Made by a program: the position numbers and the translations under genes. A DNA stretch of 64,000 nucleotides from Oscillospiraceae bacterium. GTDB lineage: Bacteria; Bacillota; Clostridia; Oscillospirales; Ruminococcaceae. The stretch lies in the NCBI GenBank assembly GCA_004557855.1, contig SFFJ01000003.1, forward strand, positions 41,773 through 105,772. Reading direction: 5' to 3'. Positions 32,803 through 41,219 of this stretch are shown here, piece by piece (position 1 is the stretch's first letter; each line of letters opens with the position of its first letter). The notes under the pieces are model-generated. The model saw only the letters and a list, made by a program, of their open reading frames with translations. It had not been told where the DNA came from and did not search any database.

Positions 32803-34248
32803 TTAACGGCTGCGGCGCAGCACCTCACGGACGAACCGCCAGACCCGGCCGACCGATGCAACCGACATCCGCTCCCGCGGGGTGTGAATTTCCAGCATCT
32901 CCGGGCCGATGGAAACGCAGTCCAGCCCCGGCAGCTTTTCACACAGCAGGCCGCATTCCAGCCCGGCGTGTATCGCCTCGATCTTCGGCTCGGCGCCGTA
33001 CTGCTCCCGGTAGACCTCGCACATCAGCTCCCGCAGGGGGCTTTCGGCGCGGTATTCCCATGCGGGGTAATCCCCGAAGACCTCCACGCTGCCGCCCAGC
33101 CGGCGGGTTAATACGGTCAGGCGCTCGGTCAGCATTTCCTTTTGGCTGGCCAGGCTGCTGCGCACCCCGAAGTGCAGCTCCACGGCATCCTCCCCGGTGG
33201 TCAGGATACCGAGGTTGAGGGAGGTCTGCACCAGCCCCGGCAGGCTGCCGCTCATGGCCTGTACCCCGTTGGGGACGCAAAGCAGCAGGCACAGCACCCG
33301 GTCGGCGCTTTCCTCGGTCATGGCATCGGCGGTTTTTTCGCCGCAGGCGGTCACGCTTACGGTCAGTCCCGGCTCGATCGGGGCATACTCATGGCGCAGG
33401 CGGGTCTGCCATTCGGCGGCCAGCGCCGTCAGTGCGGCGGCATCCCCGCAGAAAAGCCCGGCCTCGGCTTCGGTGGGGATGGCGTTATCCTTCTGCCCGC
33501 CCGCAACGGAAAGGATGTGGCAGGGCATGGCGCTGCGGATGGCGGTAAGCAGGCGGCCCAGCAGCATATCGGCATTGGCACGCCCCTTATTGATCTCCAC
33601 ACCGGAATGGCCGCCCACCAGCCCTGCGATCTTCACGGTAACGGCCTGCCCGGTAACGGGCTCCCGGGTGATGGGCAGGCGGCAGTAGGTGCGGTTGCCG
33701 CCGGCACAGCTCACGGTAAAAATGCCCTCCTCCTCGCTGTCGAGGTTTATCATATTGCGGCCGGTGATAAGGGTGGGCTGCCATGCGGCGGCGCCCAGCA
33801 TCCCCACCTCCTCATCGCTGGTGATGATACACTCCAGACGGGGGGCGGGCAGCTCCTTCTCGGCCAGCAGTGCCAGCATCATGGCAACGGCTATGCCGTC
33901 ATCCCCGCCCAGGGTGGTGCCTTTGGCATAGACCCAGCCGTTTTCCTCGGCCAGATCAAGCCCCTCCTTTTCCATGTCCTTTCGGCAGCCGGGGGCCTTT
34001 TCGCACACCATATCCAGGTGCCCCTGCAGCAGCACGGGGGCGGCTGTTTCATAGCCTGCGGCGGCCTCCCTGATGATGACAACGTTATCGTGGGCATCGC
34101 GGGCATGGGGCAGGCCGCGGTCCTTGGCGAACTGCTCACAGTAGTCGGCGATCTGTTTGGTGTTGCCGGAGCCGTGCGGGATGGCGGCCAGCTCCTCAAA
34201 ATAGCGGAACACTTCCTTGGGCTCCAGGTGGGCAAGAATATTACTCAT
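32803..34248 (-). CDS. pepD: Aminoacyl-histidine dipeptidase (cytosol non-specific dipeptidase, M20)
   Basis: Zinc dipeptidase that hydrolyses Xaa-His and other dipeptides in the cytoplasm. The 481-residue product carries the M20 metal and catalytic motifs: LLQGHLDMV, TLGGDDGIAVAM and ITSDEEVGMLGA, followed by the dimerisation domain with GLVGGHSGVEINKGRANA. Near the end, HAGLECGLL and SIGPEMLEIHTPRERM are typical of PepD. AAAGGAAGC precedes ATG 34248. It is a single gene on the minus strand between repeats. Confidence 0.95.
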   Translation of the reverse strand: MSNILAHLEPKEVFRYFEELAAIPHGSGNTKQIADYCEQFAKDRGLPHARDAHDNVVIIREAAAGYETAAPVLLQGHLDMVCEKAPGCRKDMEKEGLDLAEENGWVYAKGTTLGGDDGIAVAMMLALLAEKELPAPRLECIITSDEEVGMLGAAAWQPTLITGRNMINLDSEEEGIFTVSCAGGNRTYCRLPITREPVTGQAVTVKIAGLVGGHSGVEINKGRANADMLLGRLLTAIRSAMPCHILSVAGGQKDNAIPTEAEAGLFCGDAAALTALAAEWQTRLRHEYAPIEPGLTVSVTACGEKTADAMTEESADRVLCLLLCVPNGVQAMSGSLPGLVQTSLNLGILTTGEDAVELHFGVRSSLASQKEMLTERLTVLTRRLGGSVEVFGDYPAWEYRAESPLRELMCEVYREQYGAEPKIEAIHAGLECGLLCEKLPGLDCVSIGPEMLEIHTPRERMSVASVGRVWRFVREVLRRSR

Positions 34249-34290
34249 GGCTTACGCTTCCTTTCCGGTTTGTGCAGGGTGCGGGCATAT

Positions 34291-34385
34291 GGCGGAGCCG
34301 CACCCGGCCGGCTTCGCCGGCCGGGCCCCCGGCGCCCCCGCGGGGGGCGCCGGGGCGCCGGGCTGCGCCCGGCGGCGGCTCCGCC
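34291..34385. repeat. Cloverleaf-type intergenic repeat, copy 18 (divergent)
   Basis: Arms GGCGGAGCCGC (34291-34301) and GCGGCTCCGCC (34375-34385). Modules: CCCGGCCGGCTTCGCCGGCC with GGG, a GGCGCCCCCGCGGGGGGCGC hairpin and CGCCGGGCTGCGCCCGGCG. The upstream tag TTTGTGCAGGGTGCGGG is present. Confidence 0.7.
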
Positions 34386-34422
34386 GTCTGTGCGCCTTTC
34401 GCATTCCCTGCCTGATACCGCT

Positions 34423-34452
34423 ATTATACACCCATCCCCCGCACCGCGCCAA
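34423..34452 (-). promoter_or_regulatory. Probable promoter of pepD
   Basis: Minus strand TTGGCG (plus 34447-34452) and TATAAT (plus 34423-34428), spacer 18 bp. Confidence 0.55.
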
Positions 34453-34545
34453 GCCCCCCGGGCGCATTTCCTTGCCAAAATGCCCAAACTGCGCGCCCCG
34501 TTTATGGCATTTCTACAAAAAGTGCGCCGCAGCCCCCGCCCTTTA

Positions 34546-34574
34546 TTTACAATTCCCTGTTCCGGTGCTACAAT
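34546..34574 (+). promoter_or_regulatory. SigA-type promoter of the ABC ATPase gene
   Basis: TTTACA (34546-34551) and TACAAT (34569-34574), spacer 17 bp, about 215 bases before the start codon. Confidence 0.65.
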
Positions 34575-34580
34575 AAAGCC

Positions 34581-34788
34581 AGCTGCTGGAATCGTTTCCG
34601 ACAGCAAAACCAATAATCCGATCCCCCTGCCACTCCACATGCTGGCCGGCCGGGACGAACCAAAGGAGGAATCACCACCCGGGCGCTCCCGGTGCGGCAG
34701 CGTGGAGACCTGCCGTAAGGCACAGGGAATTTTGCTTTCCCTGCTGCGAGAAAGGCCCTGCAAAGGCAGACCGATCCGAGCGAAAGTA
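34581..34788 (+). promoter_or_regulatory. Long structured leader of the ABC ATPase gene
   Basis: A strong AAAGGAGG (34662-34669) has no ATG, GTG or TTG at usable distance. After it come two hairpins: CGGCAG ... CTGCCG around GTGGAGAC, and CAGGGAA ... TTCCCTG (about 34723-34742). The real start codon has only a weak GAGCGAAAG. The leader could be a regulatory RNA that controls access to the start. I do not recognise a known riboswitch class. Confidence 0.45.
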
Positions 34789-35982
34789 ATGGCTGATGTC
34801 GTACTGAAAAACATTAAAAAGGTTTACCCCAATCTGGAACCCAAAAAGAAGAAAAAAGGCGAGCCCGAAAAGGAAAAGCAGAGCAATCTTCTGGTGACCG
34901 AGGAAGGCGTGCTGGCCGTCCACGATTTTAACCTGGAGATCAAGGACAATGAGTTTATCGTATTGGTCGGCCCCTCCGGCTGCGGTAAATCCACCACCCT
35001 GCGGATGATCGCCGGCCTGGAGGAGATCTCCGGCGGTGAACTGTATATCGACGGCAAGCTGATGAACGACGTTCCTCCCAAGGACAGGGATATCGCGATG
35101 GTTTTCCAGAACTACGCCCTGTACCCCCACATGACCGTCTATGAAAATATGGCCTTCGGCCTGAAGCTGCGCCATATGGACCCCAAGGAGATCGACCGCA
35201 AGGTGCGGGAAGCCGCCGATATTCTGGATATCACCGAATACCTCGACCGCAAGCCCAAGGCGCTTTCCGGCGGCCAGCGGCAGCGTGTGGCCATCGGCCG
35301 CGCCATCGTCCGCAATCCCAAGGTCTTCCTGATGGATGAGCCGCTTTCCAACCTGGATGCCAAGCTGCGCAACCAGATGCGTGCCGAGATCATCAAGCTG
35401 CGCCAGCGCATCGATACCACCTTTATCTACGTCACCCACGATCAGACCGAGGCCATGACCCTCGGCGACCGCATCGTTATCATGAAGGACGGCGAGATCC
35501 AGCAGGTGGGCACCCCGCAGGAGGTCTTTGACCATCCCGCCAACCTGTTTGTTGCCGGCTTTATCGGCATGCCCCGCATGAATACCTTTGATGCCGAGCT
35601 GCAGCGTGACCCCGACGGCAAGTACGCCGTCCAGCTGGAAAACGCCCATGTCGTCCTTTCGGATGAAAAGCAGGCACGCCTTGCCGAAAAGAATGTTCAG
35701 CCCGGCCCCGTCGTATTGGGCGTCCGCCCCGAGCATATCATGCTGGCGGGCGAGGGCGAGCAGATGGTCCACGGCGTCGTGGATGTCAGCGAAATGATGG
35801 GCAGCGCCGTCCACCTGCACCTGCAGGCCTGCGGCCGTGATACCATCATCATCGTGCAGACCATGAGCATGCAGGGCTCCACCAATGCCCACTTCGACAT
35901 CGGCCAGCACATCGATTTCACCTTCGGCGGCAACGTTGTCCATGTCTTCGATCCCGCCACCGGCCGCAATCTGGAGTTCTGA
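34789..35982 (+). CDS. ABC transporter ATP-binding protein, MsmK/UgpC/MalK type
   Basis: Cytoplasmic ATPase that powers carbohydrate importers. The 397-residue product has Walker A GPSGCGKST, Q loop FQNYALYPHMTVYENMAFGL, signature LSGGQRQRVAIGRA, Walker B VFLMDEPLSNLD and H loop VTHDQTEA, followed by a C-terminal OB-type regulatory domain (from about 260). A lysine-rich insertion lies after residue 18. No permease or binding protein is adjacent, so it is probably a shared ATPase serving several sugar importers, as known for MsmK. Confidence 0.9.
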   Translation: MADVVLKNIKKVYPNLEPKKKKKGEPEKEKQSNLLVTEEGVLAVHDFNLEIKDNEFIVLVGPSGCGKSTTLRMIAGLEEISGGELYIDGKLMNDVPPKDRDIAMVFQNYALYPHMTVYENMAFGLKLRHMDPKEIDRKVREAADILDITEYLDRKPKALSGGQRQRVAIGRAIVRNPKVFLMDEPLSNLDAKLRNQMRAEIIKLRQRIDTTFIYVTHDQTEAMTLGDRIVIMKDGEIQQVGTPQEVFDHPANLFVAGFIGMPRMNTFDAELQRDPDGKYAVQLENAHVVLSDEKQARLAEKNVQPGPVVLGVRPEHIMLAGEGEQMVHGVVDVSEMMGSAVHLHLQACGRDTIIIVQTMSMQGSTNAHFDIGQHIDFTFGGNVVHVFDPATGRNLEF

Positions 35983-35999
35983 TCCCGCCAACCACCCCG

Positions 36000-36027
36000 G
36001 CCCCTGCCAAACGGCAGGGGCTTTTTG
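36000..36027 (+). terminator. Terminator after the ABC ATPase gene
   Basis: GCCCCTGCC-AAAC-GGCAGGGGC with a TTTTT tail. Confidence 0.85.
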
Positions 36028-36032
36028 CCCCC

Positions 36033-36069
36033 CAAAAACCATCTCCCCCACCGTTTCCGGCAGGGGAGA
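36033..36069 (-). terminator. Terminator after the typA transcript
   Basis: Minus strand TCTCCCCTGCCG-GAAA-CGGTGGGGGAGA followed by TGGTTTTTGG. Confidence 0.75.
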
Positions 36070-36089
36070 AATCCTTGTGATATGCTGTT

Positions 36090-36332
36090 TTACGCCTCGG
36101 GCAGCTCCTCGTTCTCGGCAAAGTCGGTGAACGCATCGCAGACCGCCTGCAGCTCCTCATAGGTCAGGGTGATGCCCTTGCCCATCTTGGTGTGGTCGGG
36201 GCTCCATTCCCGCAGGTCGAATTTGGGGTCACGGTCATTCCAGCTTACCAGATTCAGCTCCTTGCACCAGCCCTTGCTCCCCTCGGCGATCACCGCCAGG
36301 TGCTGCACGATCTCATATTTCAGTTCGGCCAT
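36090..36332 (-). CDS. YdbC/PC4-like single-stranded nucleic-acid binding protein
   Basis: The 80-residue product matches the bacterial YdbC branch of the PC4 family: ELKYEIVQHLAVIAEGSKGW, KELNLVSWNDRDPKFDLREW and SPDHTKMGKGITLTYEEL. YdbC of Lactococcus binds single-stranded DNA and RNA as a dimer. It starts 24 bases after the typA stop and is probably co-transcribed with it. GAAAGGAAAG precedes the ATG. The exact process is unknown. Confidence 0.85.
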   Translation of the reverse strand: MAELKYEIVQHLAVIAEGSKGWCKELNLVSWNDRDPKFDLREWSPDHTKMGKGITLTYEELQAVCDAFTDFAENEELPEA

Positions 36333-36356
36333 GGTCTTTCTTTCCTTTCGGTCAAA

Positions 36357-38201
36357 TCATTTTGCGGCAGCTTCGGCGGCCGCTTTTTTCTTGGCCCACT
36401 CCCGCATCCGCAGGTTGTGGTCCAGCTGGCGCTTGCGGATGCGAATGGTCTTGGGGGTGACCTCCAGCAGCTCGTCCTCCGCCAGGAATTCCAGCGCCTC
36501 TTCCAGGCTCAAAATACGGGGCGGCACCAGCCGCAGCGCATCATCGCTGCCGGAGGCACGGGTGTTGGTCAGGTGCTTGGTCTTGCACACATTGACGGAA
36601 ATATCCTCGCCCTTGGGGTTCTGCCCCACCACCATGCCGGCGTACACCTCGGTGCCGGGGGTGATGAACATGGTACCGCGGTCCTGCACATTAAAGATGC
36701 CGTAGGCAACGGCGGTGCCGGTCTCGAAGGCGATCAGGCTGCCGGAATGGCGGCCGGGGATCTCGCCCTTGTAGCTGTCGTAGCCGTGGAACACCGAGGA
36801 CATGATGCCCTCGCCCTTGGTATCGGTCAAAAACTCACTGCGGTAGCCGAACAGCCCGCGCGCGGGGATGAGGAAGGTCAGGCGCATCCGTTCACCCTGC
36901 GGGTGCATCTCCTGCAGTTCGCCCTTGCGGGGGCCCATCTTTTCCATCACGGTGCCCACGCTTTCGGCGGGAACGTCGATGGTCAGCTCCTCGATCGGCT
37001 CACACTTTTTGCCGCCGATCTCCTGGTACAGCACCTTCGGCGCGCCCACCTGGAATTCATACCCCTCACGCCGCATCGTCTCGATGAGGATGGAAAGGTG
37101 CATCTCGCCGCGCCCCAGCACCCGGAAGCTGTCAGTGGAGTCGGTATCCTTGACGTGCAGCGAAACATCCTTCAAAAGCTCCCGGTACAGCCGGTCGCGG
37201 ATCTGGCGGGAGGTGACGAATTTGCCCTCCTTGCCGGCAAAGGGCGAGTCATTGACCGAGAAGGTCATTTCGATGGTCGGCTCGCTGATCTTAACAAAGG
37301 GAATGGGCACAATGGCAGCCGGATCGCAGATGGTATTGCCGATGGTGATGCTCTCGATGCCGGAGAAGGCCACGATATCGCCCACCATGGCGCTTTCCAC
37401 CGGGCTCTTTTTCAGCCCGTCGTACTGGTACAGCGCAGTGATCTTGCCGTTGGTCTTGAGGTCGGGGTTATGGTAGTCGCACACCGTCACCTGCATATTC
37501 TGCCGGATGGTGCCGGCGGTGATCTTCCCCACGCCGATGCGCCCCACAAAGGAGGAATAGTCCACGCTGGAAACCAGCATCCCCAGGGGGGCGGTCTCGT
37601 CGCCCTCCGGCGGCGCAATGTGCTCCAGGATGGTATCGAACAGCGGCTTCAGGTCGCTGCCGAACTGGTGGGGGGTAAAGGAGGCGGCGCCCTGCCGTGC
37701 GGAGCAGAATACCACCGGGGCGTCCAGCTGCTCATCGGAAGCGCCGAGATCCAGCATCAGCTCCAGCACCTCGTCCACCACCTCGTCCAGACGGGCGTCG
37801 GGGCGGTCCACCTTATTGATCACAATGATAACGGTGAGGTCCTGTGCCAGCGCCTTTTCCAGCACGAAGCGGGTCTGGGGCATGGGGCCTTCGGCAGCGT
37901 CCACCAGCAGCAGTACGCCGTCCACCATCTTCAGCACGCGCTCCACCTCGCCGCCGAAATCGGCATGGCCGGGGGTATCTACTATGTTGATCTTCACGCC
38001 GTTATAGGTGGTGGAGGTGTTCTTCGCCAAAATGGTGATGCCGCGCTCCCGTTCCAGGTCGCCGGAGTCCATCACACGGTCCTGCACCACCTGGTTATCC
38101 CGGAAGGTGCCGCCCTGCTTGAGCATTTCATTGACCAGCGTGGTCTTGCCGTGGTCAACGTGGGCAATAATGGCTACATTTCTTAAATCTTCTCTAACCA
38201 A
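36357..38201 (-). CDS. typA: Translational GTPase TypA/BipA
   Basis: Ribosome-associated GTPase involved in stress growth and ribosome assembly. The 614-residue product has G1 [10 protein letters not shown]2 ERERGITI, G3 [16 protein letters not shown] and G4 NKVDRPDA, then EF-G-like domains and the BipA C-terminal domain. The start is TTG at 38201, after AAAGGAC; upstream in-frame sequence crosses the promoter, so it is excluded. Codon 2 onward ([18 protein letters not shown]) aligns with the family N-terminus. Confidence 0.95.
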   Translation of the reverse strand: MVREDLRNVAIIAHVDHGKTTLVNEMLKQGGTFRDNQVVQDRVMDSGDLERERGITILAKNTSTTYNGVKINIVDTPGHADFGGEVERVLKMVDGVLLLVDAAEGPMPQTRFVLEKALAQDLTVIIVINKVDRPDARLDEVVDEVLELMLDLGASDEQLDAPVVFCSARQGAASFTPHQFGSDLKPLFDTILEHIAPPEGDETAPLGMLVSSVDYSSFVGRIGVGKITAGTIRQNMQVTVCDYHNPDLKTNGKITALYQYDGLKKSPVESAMVGDIVAFSGIESITIGNTICDPAAIVPIPFVKISEPTIEMTFSVNDSPFAGKEGKFVTSRQIRDRLYRELLKDVSLHVKDTDSTDSFRVLGRGEMHLSILIETMRREGYEFQVGAPKVLYQEIGGKKCEPIEELTIDVPAESVGTVMEKMGPRKGELQEMHPQGERMRLTFLIPARGLFGYRSEFLTDTKGEGIMSSVFHGYDSYKGEIPGRHSGSLIAFETGTAVAYGIFNVQDRGTMFITPGTEVYAGMVVGQNPKGEDISVNVCKTKHLTNTRASGSDDALRLVPPRILSLEEALEFLAEDELLEVTPKTIRIRKRQLDHNLRMREWAKKKAAAEAAAK

Positions 38202-38264
38202 GGTCGGTCGTCCTTTCTGTGCGGGCGGCGGCCGCCGCCCCTTACAAATAAATTTAACCGATAT

Positions 38265-38293
38265 ATTATACACCAGTGTTTTTATTTGTGCAA
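38265..38293 (-). promoter_or_regulatory. SigA-type promoter of typA
   Basis: Minus strand TTGCAC (plus 38288-38293) and TATAAT (plus 38265-38270), spacer 17 bp. Confidence 0.75.
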
Positions 38294-38353
38294 GTACCGA
38301 ACTGCCAAAGCGGCGGATTTCCTGCATTTTTCATCCCAAATGCTTCCCCGGCC

Positions 38354-38382
38354 GGATAATTTACCCAAACCGGGCCATACTA
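38354..38382 (+). promoter_or_regulatory. SigG-type promoter of the spoVA operon
   Basis: GGATA (38354-38358), 17 bp, and an exact CATACTA (38376-38382). The -10 is the forespore SigG consensus, as expected for spoVA genes. No SigA -10 is visible in this gap on the plus strand. Confidence 0.65.
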
Positions 38383-38413
38383 TCCGCAAATGCCGTAAAA
38401 AGGAGGGCACACC

Positions 38414-38857
38414 ATGCCGATGACCCCCAGGGAATACGATAAAATGCAAAAGGAAAGCTCCCCGCCCACCCGCAGCGGCCGCACCCTGCCGATGGCCTTT
38501 GCGGTCGGCGGCCTCATCTGTGTGCTGGGGCAGGCCCTCACCGGCGGGTTCCTTGCCATGGGCCTCCCCGAGGAGGAGGCAAGAACGTGGTGCTCGGTCA
38601 CGCTCATATTTCTCTCGGTGGTCACCACCGGGCTGGGGTGGTACCAGCGCCTTGCCAAATATGCCGGGGCGGGCACGCTGGTGCCCATCACCGGCTTTGC
38701 TAACGCCATGTCCTCTCCCGCCATCGAATTCAGGAGCGAGGGTATGGTGCTGGGCCTTGCCGCCAAGCTGTTTATCCTTGCCGGGCCGGTCATTGTTTAC
38801 GGCACCGCAGCAAGTATTCTGTACGGGCTGGTGCTGGTCATTTTTGCCCCCGGCTGA
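38414..38857 (+). CDS. spoVAC: Stage V sporulation protein AC
   Basis: Forespore inner-membrane protein of the SpoVA channel that takes up Ca-dipicolinate during sporulation and releases it in germination; SpoVAC acts as a mechanosensitive channel in Bacillus. The 147-residue product has four predicted membrane segments and the family stretches [15 protein letters not shown] and [29 protein letters not shown] precedes the ATG. It heads a spoVAC-AD-AE set, the minimal clostridial arrangement. Confidence 0.95.
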   Translation: MPMTPREYDKMQKESSPPTRSGRTLPMAFAVGGLICVLGQALTGGFLAMGLPEEEARTWCSVTLIFLSVVTTGLGWYQRLAKYAGAGTLVPITGFANAMSSPAIEFRSEGMVLGLAAKLFILAGPVIVYGTAASILYGLVLVIFAPG

Positions 38858-38878
38858 CCGGCACAGGGGGCAGGCACC

Positions 38879-38958
38879 GGGCGGCGGCGCCTTTCGACTG
38901 CGTCGAAAGCGGCGGGCTGCGCCCGCCGTGGCCGCCTGCGGCGGCCGCGCCGCCGCCC
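38879..38958. repeat. Cloverleaf-type intergenic repeat, copy 19
   Basis: Arms GGGCGGCGGCGC (38879-38890) and GCGCCGCCGCCC (38947-38958). Modules: CTTTCGACTGCGTCGAAAG, CGGCGGGCTGCGCCCGCCG and GGCCGCCTGCGGCGGCC. Lies inside the spoVA operon. Confidence 0.8.
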
Positions 38959-39037
38959 TCCCCGCCAAACCGCAAAAGCCGCGTCCCGCGCCCACCCCGC
39001 CCTTCTCCCCCGCGGGCCGGCAAAAGCCGCGAAATTC

Positions 39038-39117
39038 GGGCGCAGCCCGTTTCGGCAAAGCCGAAACACACGAGCGAAGCTCGTGTCGCCCGCCTGCGGC
39101 GGGCGGGGCTGCGCCCC
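39038..39117. repeat. Cloverleaf-type intergenic repeat, copy 20
   Basis: Arms GGGCGCAGCCC (39038-39048) and GGGGCTGCGCCCC (39105-39117). Modules: GTTTCGGCAAAGCCGAAAC, ACACGAGCGAAGCTCGTGT and GCCCGCCTGCGGCGGGC. Same set and order as the 17766 copy. Second copy in the spoVAC-spoVAD gap. Confidence 0.87.
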
Positions 39118-39160
39118 GACCCCCAAAAAAATCCCCCAAATCCCCCCCAAGGAGGCCCCA

Positions 39161-40171
39161 ATGGCAAAACGCATCGGCGCCGGTACCATCCGGCTGGAAA
39201 CCCCGGTAAAAATAGCAGCGGCCGCAGCCGTCGGCAGCCGCAAGGAAAAGGAAGGCCCCCTCGGCCCGGAATTCGACCAAACGATAGAGGACAGCAGCCT
39301 CGGTGAAAAAAGCTGGGAAAAGGCCGAAACCAAAATGCAGCAGCTGGCCGTCGCCATCGCCCTGCAAAAGGCACAAATCACCCCCGACCGGGTGGACGTC
39401 CTCCTCGGCGGCGACCTGCTCAATCAGTGCATCGCCACCGCCTACGCCGCCCGGGAGCTGGCCCGCCCCTTTCTGGGACTTTACGGGGCGTGCAGCACCA
39501 TGGCCGAAAGCCTGACCCTGGCCGCCCTGCTGGTGGAAAGCGGTGCCGCCCGCAACGCCCTCGCTGTGACCTCCTCCCACTTCTGCTCCAGCGAACGGCA
39601 GTTCCGCTTCCCCCTCAACTACGGCGGGGTAAGAACACCGACCGCCCAGCATACCGCCACCGCCGCCGGGGCTGCGTTGGTCGCCCCCTTCGGTAAAATC
39701 AGCATCCGGGAGGTCTGCATCGGCCGTGTGGTGGATCTCGGCGTCACCGACCCGAATAATATGGGGGCAGCCATGGCGCCCGCCGCATGGGATACCCTGT
39801 GCCGCTTTTTTGCCGATACCGGCACCGCCCCCGCCGATTACGATAAGATCATCACCGGGGATCTGGCACAGGTGGGCAGCGACCTGCTGGTACGCCTGGC
39901 CGCCGGGGAGGGCTGCGACCTGCGCCCCCGCTACACCGACTGCGGCCTGATGCTGTACGACCGGGAAAGCCAAAAGGTGGATGCAGGGGCTTCGGGGTGC
40001 GGGTGCAGCGCCGCCGTGATGTGTGCCCACTTTTTCCCGGCCATGCAGCGCGGGGAATACCGTAACGTGCTGTTTTTGGCAACGGGTGCGCTGATGTCCC
40101 CCACCGCCTGCCAGCAGGGGGAGTCGATCCCCGGGGTGGCGCATCTGCTGCACCTCACCGCAGAAGGGTAA
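39161..40171 (+). CDS. spoVAD: Stage V sporulation protein AD
   Basis: Soluble, thiolase-fold protein of the SpoVA complex that binds dipicolinic acid. The 336-residue product shows LLGGDLLNQC, LGLYGACSTMAESL, VTSSHFCSSERQFRFPLNYGG and GDLAQVGSDLL, typical SpoVAD segments that keep the thiolase layout without acting as a thiolase. ATG 39161 follows AAGGAGG. It is separated from spoVAC by two repeat copies. Confidence 0.95.
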   Translation: MAKRIGAGTIRLETPVKIAAAAAVGSRKEKEGPLGPEFDQTIEDSSLGEKSWEKAETKMQQLAVAIALQKAQITPDRVDVLLGGDLLNQCIATAYAARELARPFLGLYGACSTMAESLTLAALLVESGAARNALAVTSSHFCSSERQFRFPLNYGGVRTPTAQHTATAAGAALVAPFGKISIREVCIGRVVDLGVTDPNNMGAAMAPAAWDTLCRFFADTGTAPADYDKIITGDLAQVGSDLLVRLAAGEGCDLRPRYTDCGLMLYDRESQKVDAGASGCGCSAAVMCAHFFPAMQRGEYRNVLFLATGALMSPTACQQGESIPGVAHLLHLTAEG

Positions 40172-40181
40172 GGGGGCAGTC

Positions 40182-40263
40182 CGGCGGCGGAGCCGCCCGC
40201 CCGCGGGCGGGCGCCGCAGGCTTCGCCTGCGGGTTTCGGCTGCGCCGAAACGCTCCGCCGCCG
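40182..40263. repeat. Cloverleaf-type intergenic repeat, copy 21
   Basis: Arms CGGCGGCGGAGC (40182-40193) and GCTCCGCCGCCG (40252-40263). Modules: CGCCCGCCCGCGGGCGGGCG, CCGCAGGCTTCGCCTGCGG and GTTTCGGCTGCGCCGAAAC. Lies between spoVAD and spoVAE. Confidence 0.82.
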
Positions 40264-40366
40264 CACCCAACCCCCTGCACAGTCCCCAAAAGGCAAGCGC
40301 CGCCCCTCTGCGGCAAGCGCCCCCTGCACCCCCCTGTCGAAAGGGAACCCCTTTCCCCTCTGCACG

Positions 40367-40454
40367 GCCCGCAGGGCAAGCCGCCCTCCGGGCGGCTTTG
40401 GGGGCGGCCTGCGGCCGCCCCCTACGGCGGCTCCGCCGCCGGCCCTGCGGGCCC
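40367..40454. repeat. Cloverleaf-type intergenic repeat, copy 22
   Basis: Arms GGCCCGCAGGGC (40367-40378) and GGCCCTGCGGGCC (40442-40454), the same arm type as the 7143 copy. Modules: AAGCCGCCCTCCGGGCGGCTT, GGGGGCGGCCTGCGGCCG with CCCCC, and CGGCGGCTCCGCCGCCG. Confidence 0.85.
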
Positions 40455-40506
40455 GCCCCCACCCCCTCCACCCCCCAAAAAATCCAACCCGCAAAGGAGA
40501 ACCGCA

Positions 40507-40875
40507 ATGCAAGCCATTTTGCCGTACCTGTACGCCTTTCTGGTCGGCGGGGCACTCTGCCTCCTCGGCCAGCTTCTCATCGACCGCACCAAGCTGACCC
40601 CCGCCCGCATCCTTTCCGGCTACGTGGTGGCCGGGGTGCTGCTGGGGGCGCTGGGCTGGTACCAGCCCCTCATCGATTTCGCCGGGGCCGGGGCTGCGGT
40701 GCCGCTGACCGGCTTCGGCAGCCTGCTGGCCCGTGGGGTCAGGGAAGCCGTCGCCGAGCAGGGACTGCTGGGGGCACTGGCGGGCGGCCTGCAAAAGGGC
40801 GCCCCCGGTATCGCCGCAGCCATCCTCTTTTCGGTGCTGGCGGCCCTGCTGTTCCACTCCCGCGACCAGTGCTGA
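40507..40875 (+). CDS. spoVAE: Stage V sporulation protein AE (AEb type)
   Basis: The 122-residue membrane protein has three or four hydrophobic segments and resembles SpoVAC in layout: AFLVGGALCLLGQLLIDRTKLTPARIL, LGWYQPLIDFAGAGAAVPLTGFGSLLARGV. Together with SpoVAC and SpoVAD it completes the Ca-DPA channel set. CAAAGGAGA precedes the ATG. The gene is separated from spoVAD by 335 bases containing two repeats, which is unusual for a short operon. Confidence 0.93.
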   Translation: MQAILPYLYAFLVGGALCLLGQLLIDRTKLTPARILSGYVVAGVLLGALGWYQPLIDFAGAGAAVPLTGFGSLLARGVREAVAEQGLLGALAGGLQKGAPGIAAAILFSVLAALLFHSRDQC

Positions 40876-40934
40876 TGAGACTTTGCAAGCTGCCCCCAAC
40901 AGCACGGCGCCGGGCCCCTGCAAGCCCCCGCATC

Positions 40935-41017
40935 GGGCCGCAGGCCGCCCCGGCTCCGCCGGGGCCGGCGGGCTCCGCCCGCCGAAACCGTCCTTCGGAC
41001 GGTTTGGCCTGCGGCCC
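40935..41017. repeat. Cloverleaf-type intergenic repeat, copy 23
   Basis: Arms GGGCCGCAGGCC (40935-40946) and GGCCTGCGGCCC (41006-41017). Modules: GCCCCGGCTCCGCCGGGGC, CGGCGGGCTCCGCCCGCCG and AAACCGTCCTTCGGACGGTT. Confidence 0.87.
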
Positions 41018-41157
41018 TCCCCCTGCGGAAGCGATCCCCTGCCTTTCCCCTCCCCGGCCGGCCTTTTTCCGCCCCCGATCCCCCTCTCCCCGCCGCCGTT
41101 CCCACCCCCTCCCGCCGCTCGATTTTGGCACTTTTTCACAAGAAAACGATACGGGAT

Positions 41158-41186
41158 TTGACAAACCGGAGAAAACCCTGTATAAT
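41158..41186 (+). promoter_or_regulatory. Consensus SigA promoter of the YabE-like gene
   Basis: TTGACA (41158-41163) and TATAAT (41181-41186), spacer 17 bp. Confidence 0.9.
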
Positions 41187-41219
41187 ACGACCCGAACTTG
41201 ATCCAAAAGGAGACGTTAG

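Noticed and set aside
36192-38186. Plus-strand open frame of about 664 codons opposite typA
   Set aside because: Shadow of a strongly conserved GTPase gene; translation resembles no protein family.
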